Shown here: positions 35,577-47,606 of the stretch, one piece after another
Layout: each line of letters begins with the position of its first letter
Numbering within the stretch: the first letter of the stretch is position 1
Assembly (NCBI GenBank): GCA_037157565.1
Contig: JAZHRO010000013.1
Location: forward strand, 114,032,001-114,096,000
DNA length: 64,000 nt
Reading direction: 5' to 3'
Source of the DNA: Thalassia testudinum
Taxonomy: Eukaryota; Streptophyta; Magnoliopsida; Alismatales; Hydrocharitaceae
Notes under the pieces: generated by a model
The model's database searches: none
What the model was told of the DNA's origin: nothing
What the model saw: only the letters and a program-made list of their open reading frames with translations
Position numbers and translations under genes: made by a program

Positions 35577-37447
35577 TGACTAGTCGACTTTCCGCTATGA
35601 GTTGTAGTATTTAAGTGGTCGGAAAATTGACTAATCAACAATAAAAATAACCACTCACAGAAGAGCAAGTCATGTCCATAGGGACGCAATTATGCAATAA
35701 ACTCTCGATTATTTCATATTCTTTTGGTTAAGTGCGAAATCCCTAGCCAAATCTAACATAAAATGCGATGGAAAGAAGATTCACAATAACTAAAAAAGAT
35801 AAGGGTATATGTGCAATTTTCCCTCACTGAAATCTTCAATAAATATATGATGATTTTATGTAATTTTCAATTGACATATGCTAAAGAAAATTGGTGCACA
35901 TGTTAAGCCCAAAACCAATCTTGAAATAGGTGAATAACAATAACGTGCAATTATCAGAAAATATGAGTGTGCATTAGTAATTTTGCCACAATAAAATAAT
36001 AATAAATAAAAATTAATTTTTAATTGTAGAGAAAATAGAGCTTTCACTCTCTCTTCTCCTCGTAAGAGAGAGAGAGCACCGGCAGGGCTTTCACACACAA
36101 GGGAGGTTGACCGGTGCATGGGGATCACGATGGCAGGGGCAGAATAGCGCGAGGTGGCCGGCGGCGGCCGGCAGGTGGAGGAGGACCAGTGGTCTATTAG
36201 AGGAGCCTACCTCTGCTATGAAGGCGTTGCAGCGAGGTGGACGGGTGCTGGCGCCTGCAGGAGACGTAGTGCCTGCTGTGCTTGAGAGGGGCCCGCGGAG
36301 GTGTGCATAGCCTAGCAGGGTGAAGGCGGGCAGACGCCTGCAGGCACTTGCAGAGGCGCAGGTGAGGCGAGGCTGTTCCTGTAGGTCGCTTGATGAGGGC
36401 GCGGGTGCTAGAGTGGCGCTAGTGCTGGAGTAGGGCGCGTGCCTGCGGGTGCGGATGGCGAGGCAGGTGTGCCTACGGGCACAGCTGGAGATGATTGGTG
36501 GAGAAGGAGCGAGCGCCTGCAAGTGGCTAGGGTAGTCTGCAGAGAGGGGAAGCACTGCGGTTGCGAAGGAGGGCACTGGTGCGGTGCCTACAATGCTTGG
36601 CAAGGGCGCAGGTGAACGGAGCGGCAATGCAGCACTTGCGGGTGCGAGCCTGGCAGTGCAGAAGGTGCGCAGCACCTTCAGGCATGGCTGGAGGGAGAGC
36701 TGGATGGAGTGGCGGGTCAGGTGAGGCGGGTCTGCAAAGGTGGGGGGGCACGCTGCAGGGAGGTGCTGGAGGGTGGATGGGCGCTTGATCGGCTAAAGGG
36801 CAGGATGGGGTGATGGCGCTGGAAGGGAGGATGCACCTGTGGGCGTGACCTGGCAGGGTGAAGCGGGGCGGTGTGACTGATGGTGTGGCTGGCAGGGGAA
36901 GATGCAGCACCTGCAGGTGCTTGAAGGGTGCGGTGTAGGCTGGTGCGGTGATTGGAGAGGCTGCTAGCGCGCAAGGTGGAGAAGGAGCGGGCACAGGCAC
37001 AGTGCACATGGTGGAGTAATTCCCCACAGGGGGAAGATGCAGATCTCTACAAAAGGAGAGAAAGATCCCCTCTCATGTGCTCCTCGTCCTCCTCTTAACT
37101 CCTCTCCTCCGCCCTCCCAGGGATTTTCAAAAATCCTTTCTAAATATGGCCTCGTTTGTTGAGGGAGGGCGGCGGAAGATTAGATAAATGTGCGGGAGGA
37201 GTCGCGGCTGGCACCGGATATGTGTTAGGGAAATTTATTCCCCCCCCTTGTTCTTTCTAAATATTATTCCTGCAATCATAAAAATGTAACATCATTACAT
37301 ATAAGTTATAGAATACTATAAAAAAGATGTAAACTTAAATCATGATGAATGCAAACATTCTATAACTTAATGTAGTTATTAACAAACCTAAAAGGTACGA
37401 TTAAAGTTACTTAGGCGTAATATTAGTCCATTAAAATGGACTCATCT
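35577..37447 (-). repeat. Element D 5' LTR
   Basis: 1871 bp, collinear with 11011-12897, including the GC-rich centre, with scattered differences and short indels. Its terminal base at 37447 is T, giving AG instead of TG at the minus-strand start. The true TSD atagc follows. Confidence 0.9.
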
Positions 37448-37452
37448 ATAGC

Positions 37453-38724
37453 AAAGCCTATCTTGAATCTCACACGAATCTCTAGAGATCAAGGATCTAT
37501 ATGGTCTAAAGAGACACTCTCCATACAGGACCAATACCTGGTTGGCATGACCAGTTATCTTGACCGATTCAGCCAAACTCATCTCTCCCTAGATCAGGGA
37601 TATGCCTCAGAATCCCAATACCTAGAATATCAATCCTATCCTCGAAATCACTTTACAAATTATCCCAATTCTACCCAAACAACTTTACCTTCTCATTGGG
37701 ATAACCCTACAACACCAAACCAAGGATATGCTTCTTACCCTAGGTATCCAGATGATAGATATTCTGATTCAACTGAGGAAAGAAATTCTGGAAATTATTA
37801 TCCTCATCTTGATCAAATCCCTGACCATGGCAGTGATCTTTAGATCACCCAATTACTCCAAGTAGTCCAGGGGATGGGAGAAGCTAATAAAAGAAATACA
37901 GATAATATGATAAAATAGCTCAATAGAATCCGGAAAGCACAAGGTGATAAAACTAGTCCGAGTTTGAAACAAGTTGGTGGTAAGCCACTCAAGGTTGAGG
38001 ATCCAACCCTAAGAATGACATCTTATCAAATCCCAACCTCCACATACACTAAGCCCACCCACCAGCCTCGTGATTATGCAAAACATATCCTTTTTGATAT
38101 CCCAAAAGCTGACTTTGAGAAGGAAGGCTCACTTGAGGAAGTATATCTTGATTTAGGCCCTGAATTGCAACCATTCTCTTTTGAGGGGCCAATTCATAGT
38201 GAGCTGGAGTATGAGTCTTTATATTTAAAGGCACACAATTAGATTACATGGATGATTTGGGAGAATCAGAGCAAGATAAAGAAGAAATAAAGATTGGGAA
38301 TAGTGACACTCCCAACCAAGCATGGCTGGATGGCTTTGATGAAATCTTGTTTGAGGATTACCATGATCAAATATGCTTAAATGATTCGATATCTGGATTT
38401 GGGGATACTGATCATCCCCGTATAGAAGCCAAATCTTCTTTCACTTTTGTTTCAGCTAATCCACACCTTTCTCTCCCCATCCACCAGAGTCCTAAGGAAA
38501 AACTTGACCCTTATCCCCTACATCTCGAGATTGAAGAAAACAAGCAATCCCCTTATGAAAAAGATGTTCAAGAAATTGCAAAATTACTGGGGATGACTTA
38601 TCAGGATCTATCTAAGGAAGCAAAGACTTTAGCTGAATCATGGGATTTAGAAGAATTTGACTTGATTGATGAGAGACAAGAAGATATTCCCTCAGAAGAT
38701 ATAGTCAAGGATTTGAGGTGTTGA
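37453..38724 (+). pseudogene. Element B acidic ORF, 3' part
   Basis: Continues the frame of 10736-11010 after element D. The first block, to a TAG at 37841, is Tyr/Ser/Asp-rich (for example YLDRFSQTHLSLDQGYAS). Then comes a short helix-like piece with a second stop near 37916, and two further open blocks (37964-38242 and 38248-38724) that are strongly acidic (ESEQDKEEIKIGNSD, EEFDLIDERQEDI). No retroviral domain is visible. The layout resembles the ORF of D; the acidic ORF of C has a similar composition. Confidence 0.6.
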
Positions 38725-39320
38725 CTAATCCAAACATGATCTTATGGTTCTAAGGAAAAATGAATTAAAACAAGATTTGTGCAACTCAAATGAGACTGTT
38801 GATCACCCCTGGGATAAGATTGAGGACTCTGATAAGTCTGGAACTATTGAGATGGATCACTGGATCTTATTTGACTCACCTACTTGACATCCATCCACAC
38901 CTGATTTGAATTGCAAAGTGATTTCTTATACCATTTCTGACTACACCACTCAGGTTCCTCCTTTCATTTCCCATCACTTTTAGGACCCATAAGATTTATT
39001 CCCCATGGACCACCCTAAATTCACCTCATCTACATTCCTCATGCATCAATTTTTAAGGTTGCCACTATCTACTTTCCACTCTGGCACCCGCACTAATATT
39101 CCTCTCTTTTGTAGCATCTAGCTACAAATAGTTTCAAGCCCATTCACTTTATTTTGCCAACCCTTTGGGCTTCGTATTCACCATCAGCTGGTTTGCATTT
39201 ATGGATCACTAATCCTTGCGTTGCATGATATATCTTTATTTTAATCCTGACCCAATCCATCAATCTAATCATTCATTTTTTGGTTTAAGTCCGGCAAATG
39301 ACGTTAAACTTAGTGCCGAC
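38725..39320 (+). other. Element B, decayed end of the ORF region
   Basis: Frames are broken by many stops. No domain recognised. It ends at the tgggaggcaaccca motif (39321). Confidence 0.5.
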
Positions 39321-41036
39321 TGGGAGGCAACCCAATATTCATTACAGGTAGCTCTGCATCCTTTGCATCCATACTGACCTAGATTAACAAGCATAGTCAA
39401 GTGATATCCCCTCCTTTTGCTTATTATATTTTGATTTTCATGCATACATTTCAATGAGGACATTGTAATGAATAAGCATGGGGGGGTGGACATTGCATGC
39501 CTTATCTTTATGTCTGAGAAAAAAAATGCATTTAGGCATAAAGAATTTTTATTAAGGTTTTATTGGGGATTTACTCTTAAATTGATTCCTAAGTTTAGAA
39601 TCTAGTATAATTTCACACTTACATGTAGAATTTGCAATGGATCCTCTGTGAAGATCGATAAACATCTTTAGTTTGTCAAGAAGAAGCAGTGCTTCTTCTC
39701 CTAAACCCTCGGACAGTAATTAGGAAGTCAGGCAAACTATCTTCTAACAGATCCACCAAACAAGTGTGAGGTGAGAGTAGAAAGTCTAATGGTGCTCTAA
39801 GGCTAGTATGAGGAATCTTAAACTCTAGATAATGAGATAGTGATACTAGGAGTTAGGCATAGTTTTCGCGGAATTTCTATGTACAAGTTCTTAGTGTGAA
39901 TCTCTTGAGAGCCACCAAATAAGGCAAATACATAGAGAGGGGGTTCTGATAAAACTAGGACTGAGGTGGATGGTCATGACCATCCTTTACGGAATCCTCG
40001 GCTGAAGGAGGGTTTTGATATCAAGGTTAGAAATGCATTGTCCTATCCATTCTTTTCCCGGTGCCGAGAATAGGCACGTCCACCAAATAAGCCACCCAAT
40101 ATCCTCTTGAACACCCATAATCTTGAATAATGCCTCATGAATAAAAGTCGTATGTGTTACTGTGTTGCATTAGTAGATGTCTGGATGCAAAAGAAAAAGA
40201 GAAAAAAAAGAAGAGGTATGTATGTCTATGCATATAGAAAAAAAAAAACATGTACAGAAAAAAAGAAGAGCATAAAAGAAAGAAAGAAAAAACAAAAAAA
40301 AGAGTTTATAAGTGTTTTTAGAGTTTATTTCAAGTGTATTGAGGCAACAACACCCATCACCCTCGCGATCCACCAAAAATAGCATGACCTACTTTTCTGT
40401 ATTTTTGGCCGCTTGAATACAGGTTGAGGAATTTTGACTTAGTCATAGAGTTATCAGAACCTTAATAAAAGTGTTAGTGCCAAGAGAGACCACCAAATAT
40501 ACTGATAAATCTGGTGAGATTGTGAGCTCAAAAAGAAAGAAAAGAAAATGAGAGAGAAAGAAAGAGAGAAAACACATACAAAGGAACTAAAGAGAGCACA
40601 ATTTCTTACCTCTCTCTGACTTGAATTATTTAATAATCTGGAAATTTAGGTTCTAAAGTACTAGTCTATATGTAGCACCAGATGAATGTGAGCCACCAAA
40701 AATAAATCCACTTGACTCAAAAATCTTCTACCTAATCCAAAAGCTGGGGCTGAATATACAAGTTACCTTATAACCCCAAGGGGAGAAGTCTGCCTATCCC
40801 AATAGATTTTTACTAAGGGTCAAGTATGCGCTTTAGTTATGGGTTGACTTTTCACTTGGATCCGTTGCATAGGCTACAACAAAACACAATCACGATTATC
40901 CAGATTACTAAAACTTCATATAAAAACAAAAGGCATAAACCTCTATTCAAACTCTTGATAAAAATTACGCATGTAGGACCACTTTGCATTTAGTCATGCA
41001 TTTGCTAGGGACTAGCAAGATTTAGGCATGGGGGTG
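39321..41036 (+). other. Element B 3' noncoding module with two polypurine-like tracts
   Basis: tgggaggcaaccca (39321-39334), hairpin CAATG-AGGA-CATTG (39452-39465), purine run atggggggg (39478-39486), then 1.5 kb of noncoding DNA with CCACCAAA(A/T)A at 39912, 40080, 40370, 40490 and 40693, and the polypurine tract gcatgggggtg (41027-41036) at the 3' LTR. Includes a poly-purine stretch at 40190-40300. Confidence 0.75.
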
Positions 41037-42584
41037 TGATTGCACAGCAATCATGCAACCTAAATCACCTGAATTAAGCTAAATTCTAGCATAACTTAGG
41101 AATAATGCATTCATAGGCATCATAATTTGCACAATAGCTAGTTTATTAGTCATATGAATAATATCATCATTTTATGACCTAAAAGAGAGATGATTTTAAT
41201 CGCAGATGATTTGAAGCCGCGGATGTCAGATCAAATCGGACAAATCTAATCTGAACGAGAACGGGAGTCCAACTCTTCCAAAATCGTCCCGGTCAGACAA
41301 CCAGAGCATCGTGTGCAGTCCATAGAAGAACGGAGATGATGGAGCCAAAGGATAAAGACCCAAGCCTCAAATGAAGAATCCAACTGCACGGATGAATCCA
41401 GGTCGACGATCGCAGTCTAATGGCGCAAAAATCAACCTGATTGGGGGTCAACATCACCAGATACAAAGAAAAGAAGATGGACGGCCATGATGGCACCATG
41501 TGGCACCATCACAACCGCTCCTTCACCACCGCCCCATCTAGGAAGGCCACACTGCACGCTGTGGGACATTGGATCTTCATCCAATGTCCATGAGCATGTC
41601 ACATGGCCCGCCCAGACTGGATAAACATAAATACAGACAAATAAGTATATATAATAAAAGGTTTGCGTAGCGCAATGGCTTGTGCGTGCACGTGCAAGTG
41701 CGGGATGCAGATTCGAGCCCTACGCTACGCGAAATTGAAGAGGGCTCGCATGGGGGCAATTGTGCGAGCAAAGCGCGTAGTGGGTACGCGTGATCTCACA
41801 TGGTTGCTTCGACGCTAAGGTAGCGGCGCTCATTATGATCGGACGGCTGACGTTGAGGCGAGTTTTGAAGGTGAGCGGTGGGATAAGCGCACGTGTGAGG
41901 AGGAATTAGAGTCAGGTGATCAAAGATCAACAATGCAGCGGCTGCAACGTGTCACCACCAGGTTGAATATGAGCATTTTAGGTGCAAATGAAGGTATTTT
42001 GAGGCCAAATCAAAGCCATTGATCAAAATCGCCCAAGAGTTGTTGCACGAGTTGAGGTCTCAAATAAACTTTTTTCCCTCCATCAAAACTATAAAAGAAG
42101 GCCTAGGGACCCCCAGTTGAAGGCATCAACTTAGAATCTCTCTCTCCCATCAACTGCAGATCCTTTCTATAGTCTTCTGCAACTTCATCCCGGCGCTCTA
42201 GATCTGAGGTGCTGCCGCACCTCACACAAGCATCCTACAAGTAGCATTATCTCTCTGTACTTTCTATCTCTCTATCTCTCAATCTCCCACTCCTTCTATC
42301 TATCTCCTCTCTCTCTCTTTAGCATAGTACTTTCTACTTTGAAAATTGTTTATGAATGCAATAAAATTCTGATATTCTGAATGCTTGATATCTACTCTTT
42401 ATATATATATACATATATAAATACCTGTTAGAGCTAGTTTTTTGAAAAGCTTCCATTAAAAATCGAGATTACCTCCCTGCAAACAACCCAGTACTCATCA
42501 GAGTTTTATAAATTTATTTGTCGACGTGTTTTCGCGCTATACTACAACTAAACAACTTTTAAAATGTGAATTATGCGCCGAACA
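41037..42584 (+). repeat. Element B 3' LTR
   Basis: 1548 bp, same ends as the 5' LTR. TATA box tataaaag at 42090-42097. It contains about 120 bp (about 41940-42060) not present in the 5' copy. Confidence 0.88.
41665..41730 (+). other. tRNA-like segment in the 3' LTR, best-preserved copy
   Basis: GCGTAGC (41665-41671) and GCTACGC (41724-41730) form a perfect 7-bp acceptor-like stem. A-box-like TAGCGCAATGGCT starts at 41668, a central hairpin CTTGT/GCAAG follows, and the T-loop/B-box is GATTCGAGCCC (41710-41720). Total 66 nt; the D arm is shortened. No T-run terminator is seen directly after it. Confidence 0.55.
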
Positions 42585-44844
42585 ATTCTGGTTAGGATAA
42601 AATTTACCTAAACCCTCTAAAATTCACAGAAAAATATTCTGTAGGATTTGTTACCTTCAATCAAAATTTGGGCCCTATCTAAGATCATCTTGATCAAGTT
42701 TGCATTTTGGTCCAATCAGACTCTTTCTATCTCATTCAGACCCCTAACTTTTGAATTCTTTGCAAAAGGCACCCTAGATTTGTCGTATTCTTTGTAATCA
42801 GGTCCCTCCACCATTATCGTGGAGGAACTCCTACTCTGGCAACCTTCGACTAGGGATTTCTCCCTGATTGATTGGCGAATCCCTTCCAATTTTGGAAGGG
42901 AAACTCCTGAGAGATTCCCCTACAATTTGAGCCACATCTTGGACTTCAATTCTTGCCCAAATCCTCATACGAATCACCTGAAGAATTGGGTCCCCTACTT
43001 GTGCATAAGCTCCAAGCTTGCAAGCTTGGTTTCCAAGCTTGGAAGGTCTCCTTGAGCCCTATATAAAGATCCCCAGGGCTCGATCGAACTTTGACGCTTG
43101 CTTTTGGCTGGAAATCCCCCTCCTTCCTCCCTCTTCTCTGGCTGAAAGACTCCACTACGCTTGGTGACTCCTCCTGATCTTTCTCATTGTCAAACCACAA
43201 TACTGGCAGTGGATTCCTCCCCCTCAGCTTCTTCCTTGTTGCGCCATACCATCAGGCACCTCCCAATCTCCGTCGTTGTCGCCGTTACCACCCACCGGAG
43301 AATTTATCTTCCCTGACATCGGCTGATCAAAGCTGGTGTCATCCTCCCCTTTTCATCCACTTAGAATAGGTAGTTAGGTCTCTCTAGGTTCCTAGGATTA
43401 TTTCCTACCCAAAACACCAAAAACAACCCCTCACTACCGTCGTTCACCCTCATCATCTCCGTCTCCGACCGAACCTCCGGCAAGGCACCTCCATCGCTAC
43501 AACCCTCCATCCACCTCGCCAACCACCTCAATACCTCTGCCTCACCTTCCTGCACAAAACCCCTCTCCTATTTCATCCTCTCGCTCACCCAAACTTACCC
43601 CGGACAACCCACCTTCACGCCACCTTCTTTGTCATCATACACCTTCCACAGCACACTCCCACACCACGTGACCATCGCCAGCACATTCTACGACCCACAG
43701 CAACTCTCCTGAAGTGTTTCAATAGGGTCAAGAGGCCATTTTGCTTGTTTCAGGTGTCGAGCTCCAGTTGCCATTAGTAGGCAAGCTTGAAGCCTTCTTT
43801 AATGCCTGAAGCTCCAGGTAGCCATCCCAGGCGTCGCAGACACCTCTCAGGTTGCGATCTAGGGTCTCAATTGGAGGCTGCGCCATCAATAGCTGCCTTG
43901 ATTGAAGAGCACTCCAGCAACAGACGCACGCAAGAGAGAACCGTGGAATTTAGTTCCATATCGTGAAGCATAGCATCTCTGCAAGCGCATAAGAGGAAAA
44001 AGTGTTTAAGGCTTATCGCCTCAACACTTGGGGGTAAGGTCCCCCGCACTCTCACGTGCCTCATCCGCGACACTAACCCTGCGAACTTGGTGCACCTAAT
44101 TACCCGCCTAAGCCCTGTCACTCCTCGATCACTACACCACGTCGGTGAGCCCGAACTCGGGTGTGCTCATACCTGATACCCGATATCCTGGTATTGTGCA
44201 TGGCCTTGTGAAGGTGAAAGAAAGGTGGAAACCCAGAGAGAGAGAAAGAGAGAGAGAATGCAGGGGCAGGGGGTTTTGCTCTGAAAAAGGATTGGCTAAT
44301 ACTTAGCCAATTTCGTAACTTTCCCCTAGTGCATCAAAAGGACTGAAGCGGAGAAGGAAGAGAAAGCAGAGAAGGAAAGAAAAGAAGAGGAAGAAGAAGA
44401 TAAGCTTAAAGAAGAGAAAGGGAAGAAATCAAAGAAAGGGAGAAGAAGAAGAACAGCTGAAGAAAAAGAAAGGAGCACTGTAGCAACGCACTTTAAGTCG
44501 TCTGATTGTAAAATTAAACGTCTGATTATCTATTCCTTCATTTGATTATATTTGAGTAATTTTTCTATATGTTAAACTGATAATTGGTGATCCAAATCAC
44601 CATTATTTTGTCTAGAATTCTTTTTAACTCTTCATATACTTATGTTATACATTGCATATTAGTTTTTGAAGGAATTTATTGTACTCATTTATATTATCTA
44701 TTGAGATTATTGTGTAAATTCCTATTTGCTCCCCGTGTTCGACCTTGGACTTCAAATTCGAGTAATAAATTGTATTTGTTTTCAAAGTGATTTCAGCTAT
44801 ACTATGATGCAGCATTTATAAACATCGATCTCACACTGTTAACA
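42585..44844 (+). repeat. Element C 5' LTR, second part
   Basis: Resumes after element B and contains the block taaaccctctaaaattcaca shared with the A LTR. It has a TATA box tatataaag at 43060-43068, a pyrimidine/purine-rich leader (44230-44470), the ccccgtgttcgaccttgg box (44730-44748) and the end aaca. The short reading frames in it are not genes. Confidence 0.75.
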
Positions 44845-44847
44845 TTT

Positions 44848-44865
44848 TGGTGTCGTTGCCGGGGA
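44848..44865 (+). promoter_or_regulatory. Element C primer-binding site
   Basis: TGGTGTCGTTGCCGGGGA begins 3 nt after the LTR end. It matches the element A primer site except at two positions. Confidence 0.75.
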
Positions 44866-46068
44866 CTAATGCGCAATTCACCACTATTCTCTACATTATT
44901 TGATTATATTTGAGCACTAACTTGCCCTATTTGCTTTCTTGTGATTTTTCAAGGTACTTCACGAGGAGATCTTCCGTGCAAAACAACCACTCTAGGGCAA
45001 GTAACTTCTCTATTCTTCCCTAATCAACCTCTTAATCTTGGGAAGACAAAAATGGAAACAATAAATTAGGAATCACCTGCCTTATTTTTCATAGTAATCA
45101 TCATTTAAAAGGCAAGTTTCCTGATTTGCGAAAATTCTTTTCAAATCTGAGTGAAGTTTAAAGTAATTCTATTTAGAGATCCTACCCCAAATTCTTGTGC
45201 CTATTAGGGACAATGCTTAAATTTTAAATCACTTTGGGCTAACGCACTTCTTGCTTGAAGCCTAAGGTGAACATTTTTAAAGATAAATTGGACTTGGAAA
45301 TAAAGCCAATTAGGGTTTCTATATTAGGGTTTTAAAGTGCTAGTACACATTCTTGCTTGCATAAAAGGAAACAAATCCACCCGAGTTTATGTGCTACCCC
45401 AACCCTTGATTGAAAAAAATCTAATCAGAAAAATCCTAAAATCGAGCTCTAAATTCACTTGAACCCTAAAATCCTTGGACCTAATAACTTGGGAGTCAAA
45501 TCAAGGCGATTTCTAGGTCTTGACCTAGATCTCATTCTACCGTCTTTAGGGTAGGACAGGTGAAGTTGGTCTACATTGAAGGCCAACTAACCTCCAAATT
45601 AGGTCACAAGTTGAATTGACTTCTAAATCAAGTAAAACTCAAGGCACAATTTAGGACATAAAAGTGGTAGACTTAAGGACTTAAGTTAATACATTCCGGT
45701 CTACCTAAACCCTCAGTGACAAGGAAGGTCAGGTGAGGGAAACCCTATAACCCGTGGGGATGCTCTACCATGTAGGGGTCTTTGCGGGGCTCTCCCTTCT
45801 TGGTTTCCCAGGTATTTCTCGGGTGTACGAATTTCTGATTCAGAGGTATCATCTGCCTCGAAATTGCCTTAGTCATCCAAAAATCTTTGGGTGCCTTGAT
45901 TGGGTCAAACCTCATATTTAGTTTCTTATCCCTTCTATTAGAGCATACATAGATTTTCTTAGGAATCTCTCTCAAATGTGATCAACTTCAATCCAACCTA
46001 AGTTTTGATTCTACATTTTGATTCCACCATCTGATTCAAAAATGTAGCCTGGCAATTTAGGAAAACCA
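44866..46068 (+). other. Element C untranslated leader
   Basis: Noncoding. 45715-45930 aligns closely with the element A leader (minus strand 58985-58750): agtgacaag-aggt, then gggaaaccctataacccgtg, then ctctaccatgtaggggtctt, then ccaggtatttctcgggtg and gtgccttgattgggtc. Confidence 0.7.
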
Positions 46069-47606
46069 TTGAAGGAACCTAAATCTCAAATATCAATGAA
46101 AGATAGAATGGTTGAGGATGCCCTTAGATTTTATGAGATTGATGACAAAACCTCAAAACCAATTGAAGACATTCAAGTTAATGTGTCGATAACAACAACC
46201 TTTATCATAAACTGTGCCCAAGTAATTATAACACAAGTAACAAATGGATCCACCCAGGAAGTTCTCATGACAGAATACATTGAGTTAGAGAAATTACATA
46301 ACTTTGAATATCTCCAATGCATGACAAATCCTGTACTTTGGGAAAGACACCACGATGATCTTGAAAAAAGAGAAGAGATGATAAAATTATTAAAGCAGAT
46401 TATTGATCAAAAATATCCGTACATTCCCCAAACATTTACCAAAACATCTTGGAACAATACTGAGGATTTATCAGATTTTCCAAATCCCAGGTTCGAGAAT
46501 CAAGATTGTTGTGGACCTCCAACCCAAATGGAATATGTTCAACCTAATATACAGATTGATACACCTAACCTTGAGATGGGTTGGGAGAATCTAATTGCAG
46601 GTGATCATGACTTTGAGACAGCCTTAGAAAACCAAGAACCTGGTTCACCAAGCTTAGATTTCCCAAACACTTGTGATAATGAGATTGATTCAAAACCTCT
46701 CGAGGGTGTAAATTCCACTCCTTGTTTTGATAAGGTGACCCTCGAGGACAATTCTAACATCCCTATAGAGCCCAACCTAGATTCTAGTGATCCAACCCAC
46801 ACCCTTAGCCTAGAATCTAGATCTGAGCCTTCTTGGGAGGATTACAAGGCCCCATGTAATGGAAATCAGATTTTGAATCTGGATTATGATTCTAGGCCTT
46901 TATTTGATGAATGCACCTCTCCAACATCCTCAAAAATACATATTGATTTTTCAAAAGTCACGCCTATCTATGATACAGAAACCAAGGAGTTGGAAGAGTT
47001 GGATTTTGATTGAGTCTTCCCTACAAGCCAAGAACTTGAGCCCAGACCTAATAGGGACACCTTTTTGACCTTGAAATCTGAGAATAGGCTAGACCCAAGT
47101 CAGGTTGCTGAGTCTACATCTTTTGATTTATTCTGTGGTGGAACATTTGATCCCAAATTAGATTCAGAACTTGATTCTTGCAAGATCTCCAACGATTTTG
47201 AATCTTACTATGATTTCAAAGAACCATTGTTTCTTGACGACTACAAGCCAATCGATGACCTCAGCATACATGATCCATTCTTCGACTCTGACCTAAGGTC
47301 CTTGATCCTAAGATCACTGATTCAAAATCAGGTTCCATTAAGATGGAATCATTTCTTTTTGATACTCAGGAATCAGAAACAGAAATTGCCGAGAATGTAT
47401 ACAACCTAGAGTTCGAATCTTTTCTTGACTCAGATTTCCTTCATCCTATAAACAATTTTCAAGCATTTACCTTTGAGTTTGATGGCTACTATGAGGAATC
47501 TCTAAACGAACCCACCTTTGAATCCTTTCTAGAGGAGTCCTCACACACAATTCTTATTGATGCCACCTCTGTTGGAACCTTGTTCTACATCTTGATTTGG
47601 TGTTAA
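46069..47606 (+). pseudogene. Element C acidic ORF, about 500 residues, unrecognised
   Basis: Open from 46069 to a TGA at 47011, continuing in the same frame to 47409, then shifting near 47343-47400 into a frame open to 47606. The N-terminus (MKEPKSQISMKDRMVEDALR) and the segment ITTTFIINCAQVIITQV look folded. The rest is dominated by Asp, Glu, Ser, Pro and Asn. No gag, protease, RT or zinc knuckle is present. It occupies the place of gag-pol in element A. Function unknown. Confidence 0.6.

Larger units (their letters stand above)
11011..37447 (-). mobile_element. Element D: non-autonomous LTR retrotransposon (minus strand), hosting E and a probable solo LTR
   Basis: The LTRs are at 11011-12897 (3') and 35577-37447 (5'), flanked by atagc at 11006-11010 and 37448-37452, a perfect 5-bp TSD. 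The last base of the right LTR is T instead of A. The primer site is at 35556-35573 and the polypurine tract at 12898-12910. Without nested insertions it is roughly 8.5 kb and has no gag-pol, only a degenerate ORF region (14480-16443). Its LTR is closely related to that of element E, so E is the likely type of helper. The piece 20253-20448 left of E belongs to its leader and contains no gene. Confidence 0.9.
7869..42584 (+). mobile_element. Element B: non-autonomous LTR retrotransposon, hosting element D
   Basis: The LTRs at 7869-9295 and 41037-42584 both start tgattgcacag and end gaaca. Flanks are gttct (7864-7868) and attct (42585-42589), a TSD with one mismatch. The primer site lies 3 nt inside the 5' LTR and the polypurine tract directly before the 3' LTR. 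The body without the nested element D is about 5.3 kb. It encodes only an acidic, Tyr/Pro/Ser-rich ORF, with no gag, RT or integrase. The 3' LTR has about 120 bp not present in the 5' LTR (near 41940-42060). Confidence 0.88.
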
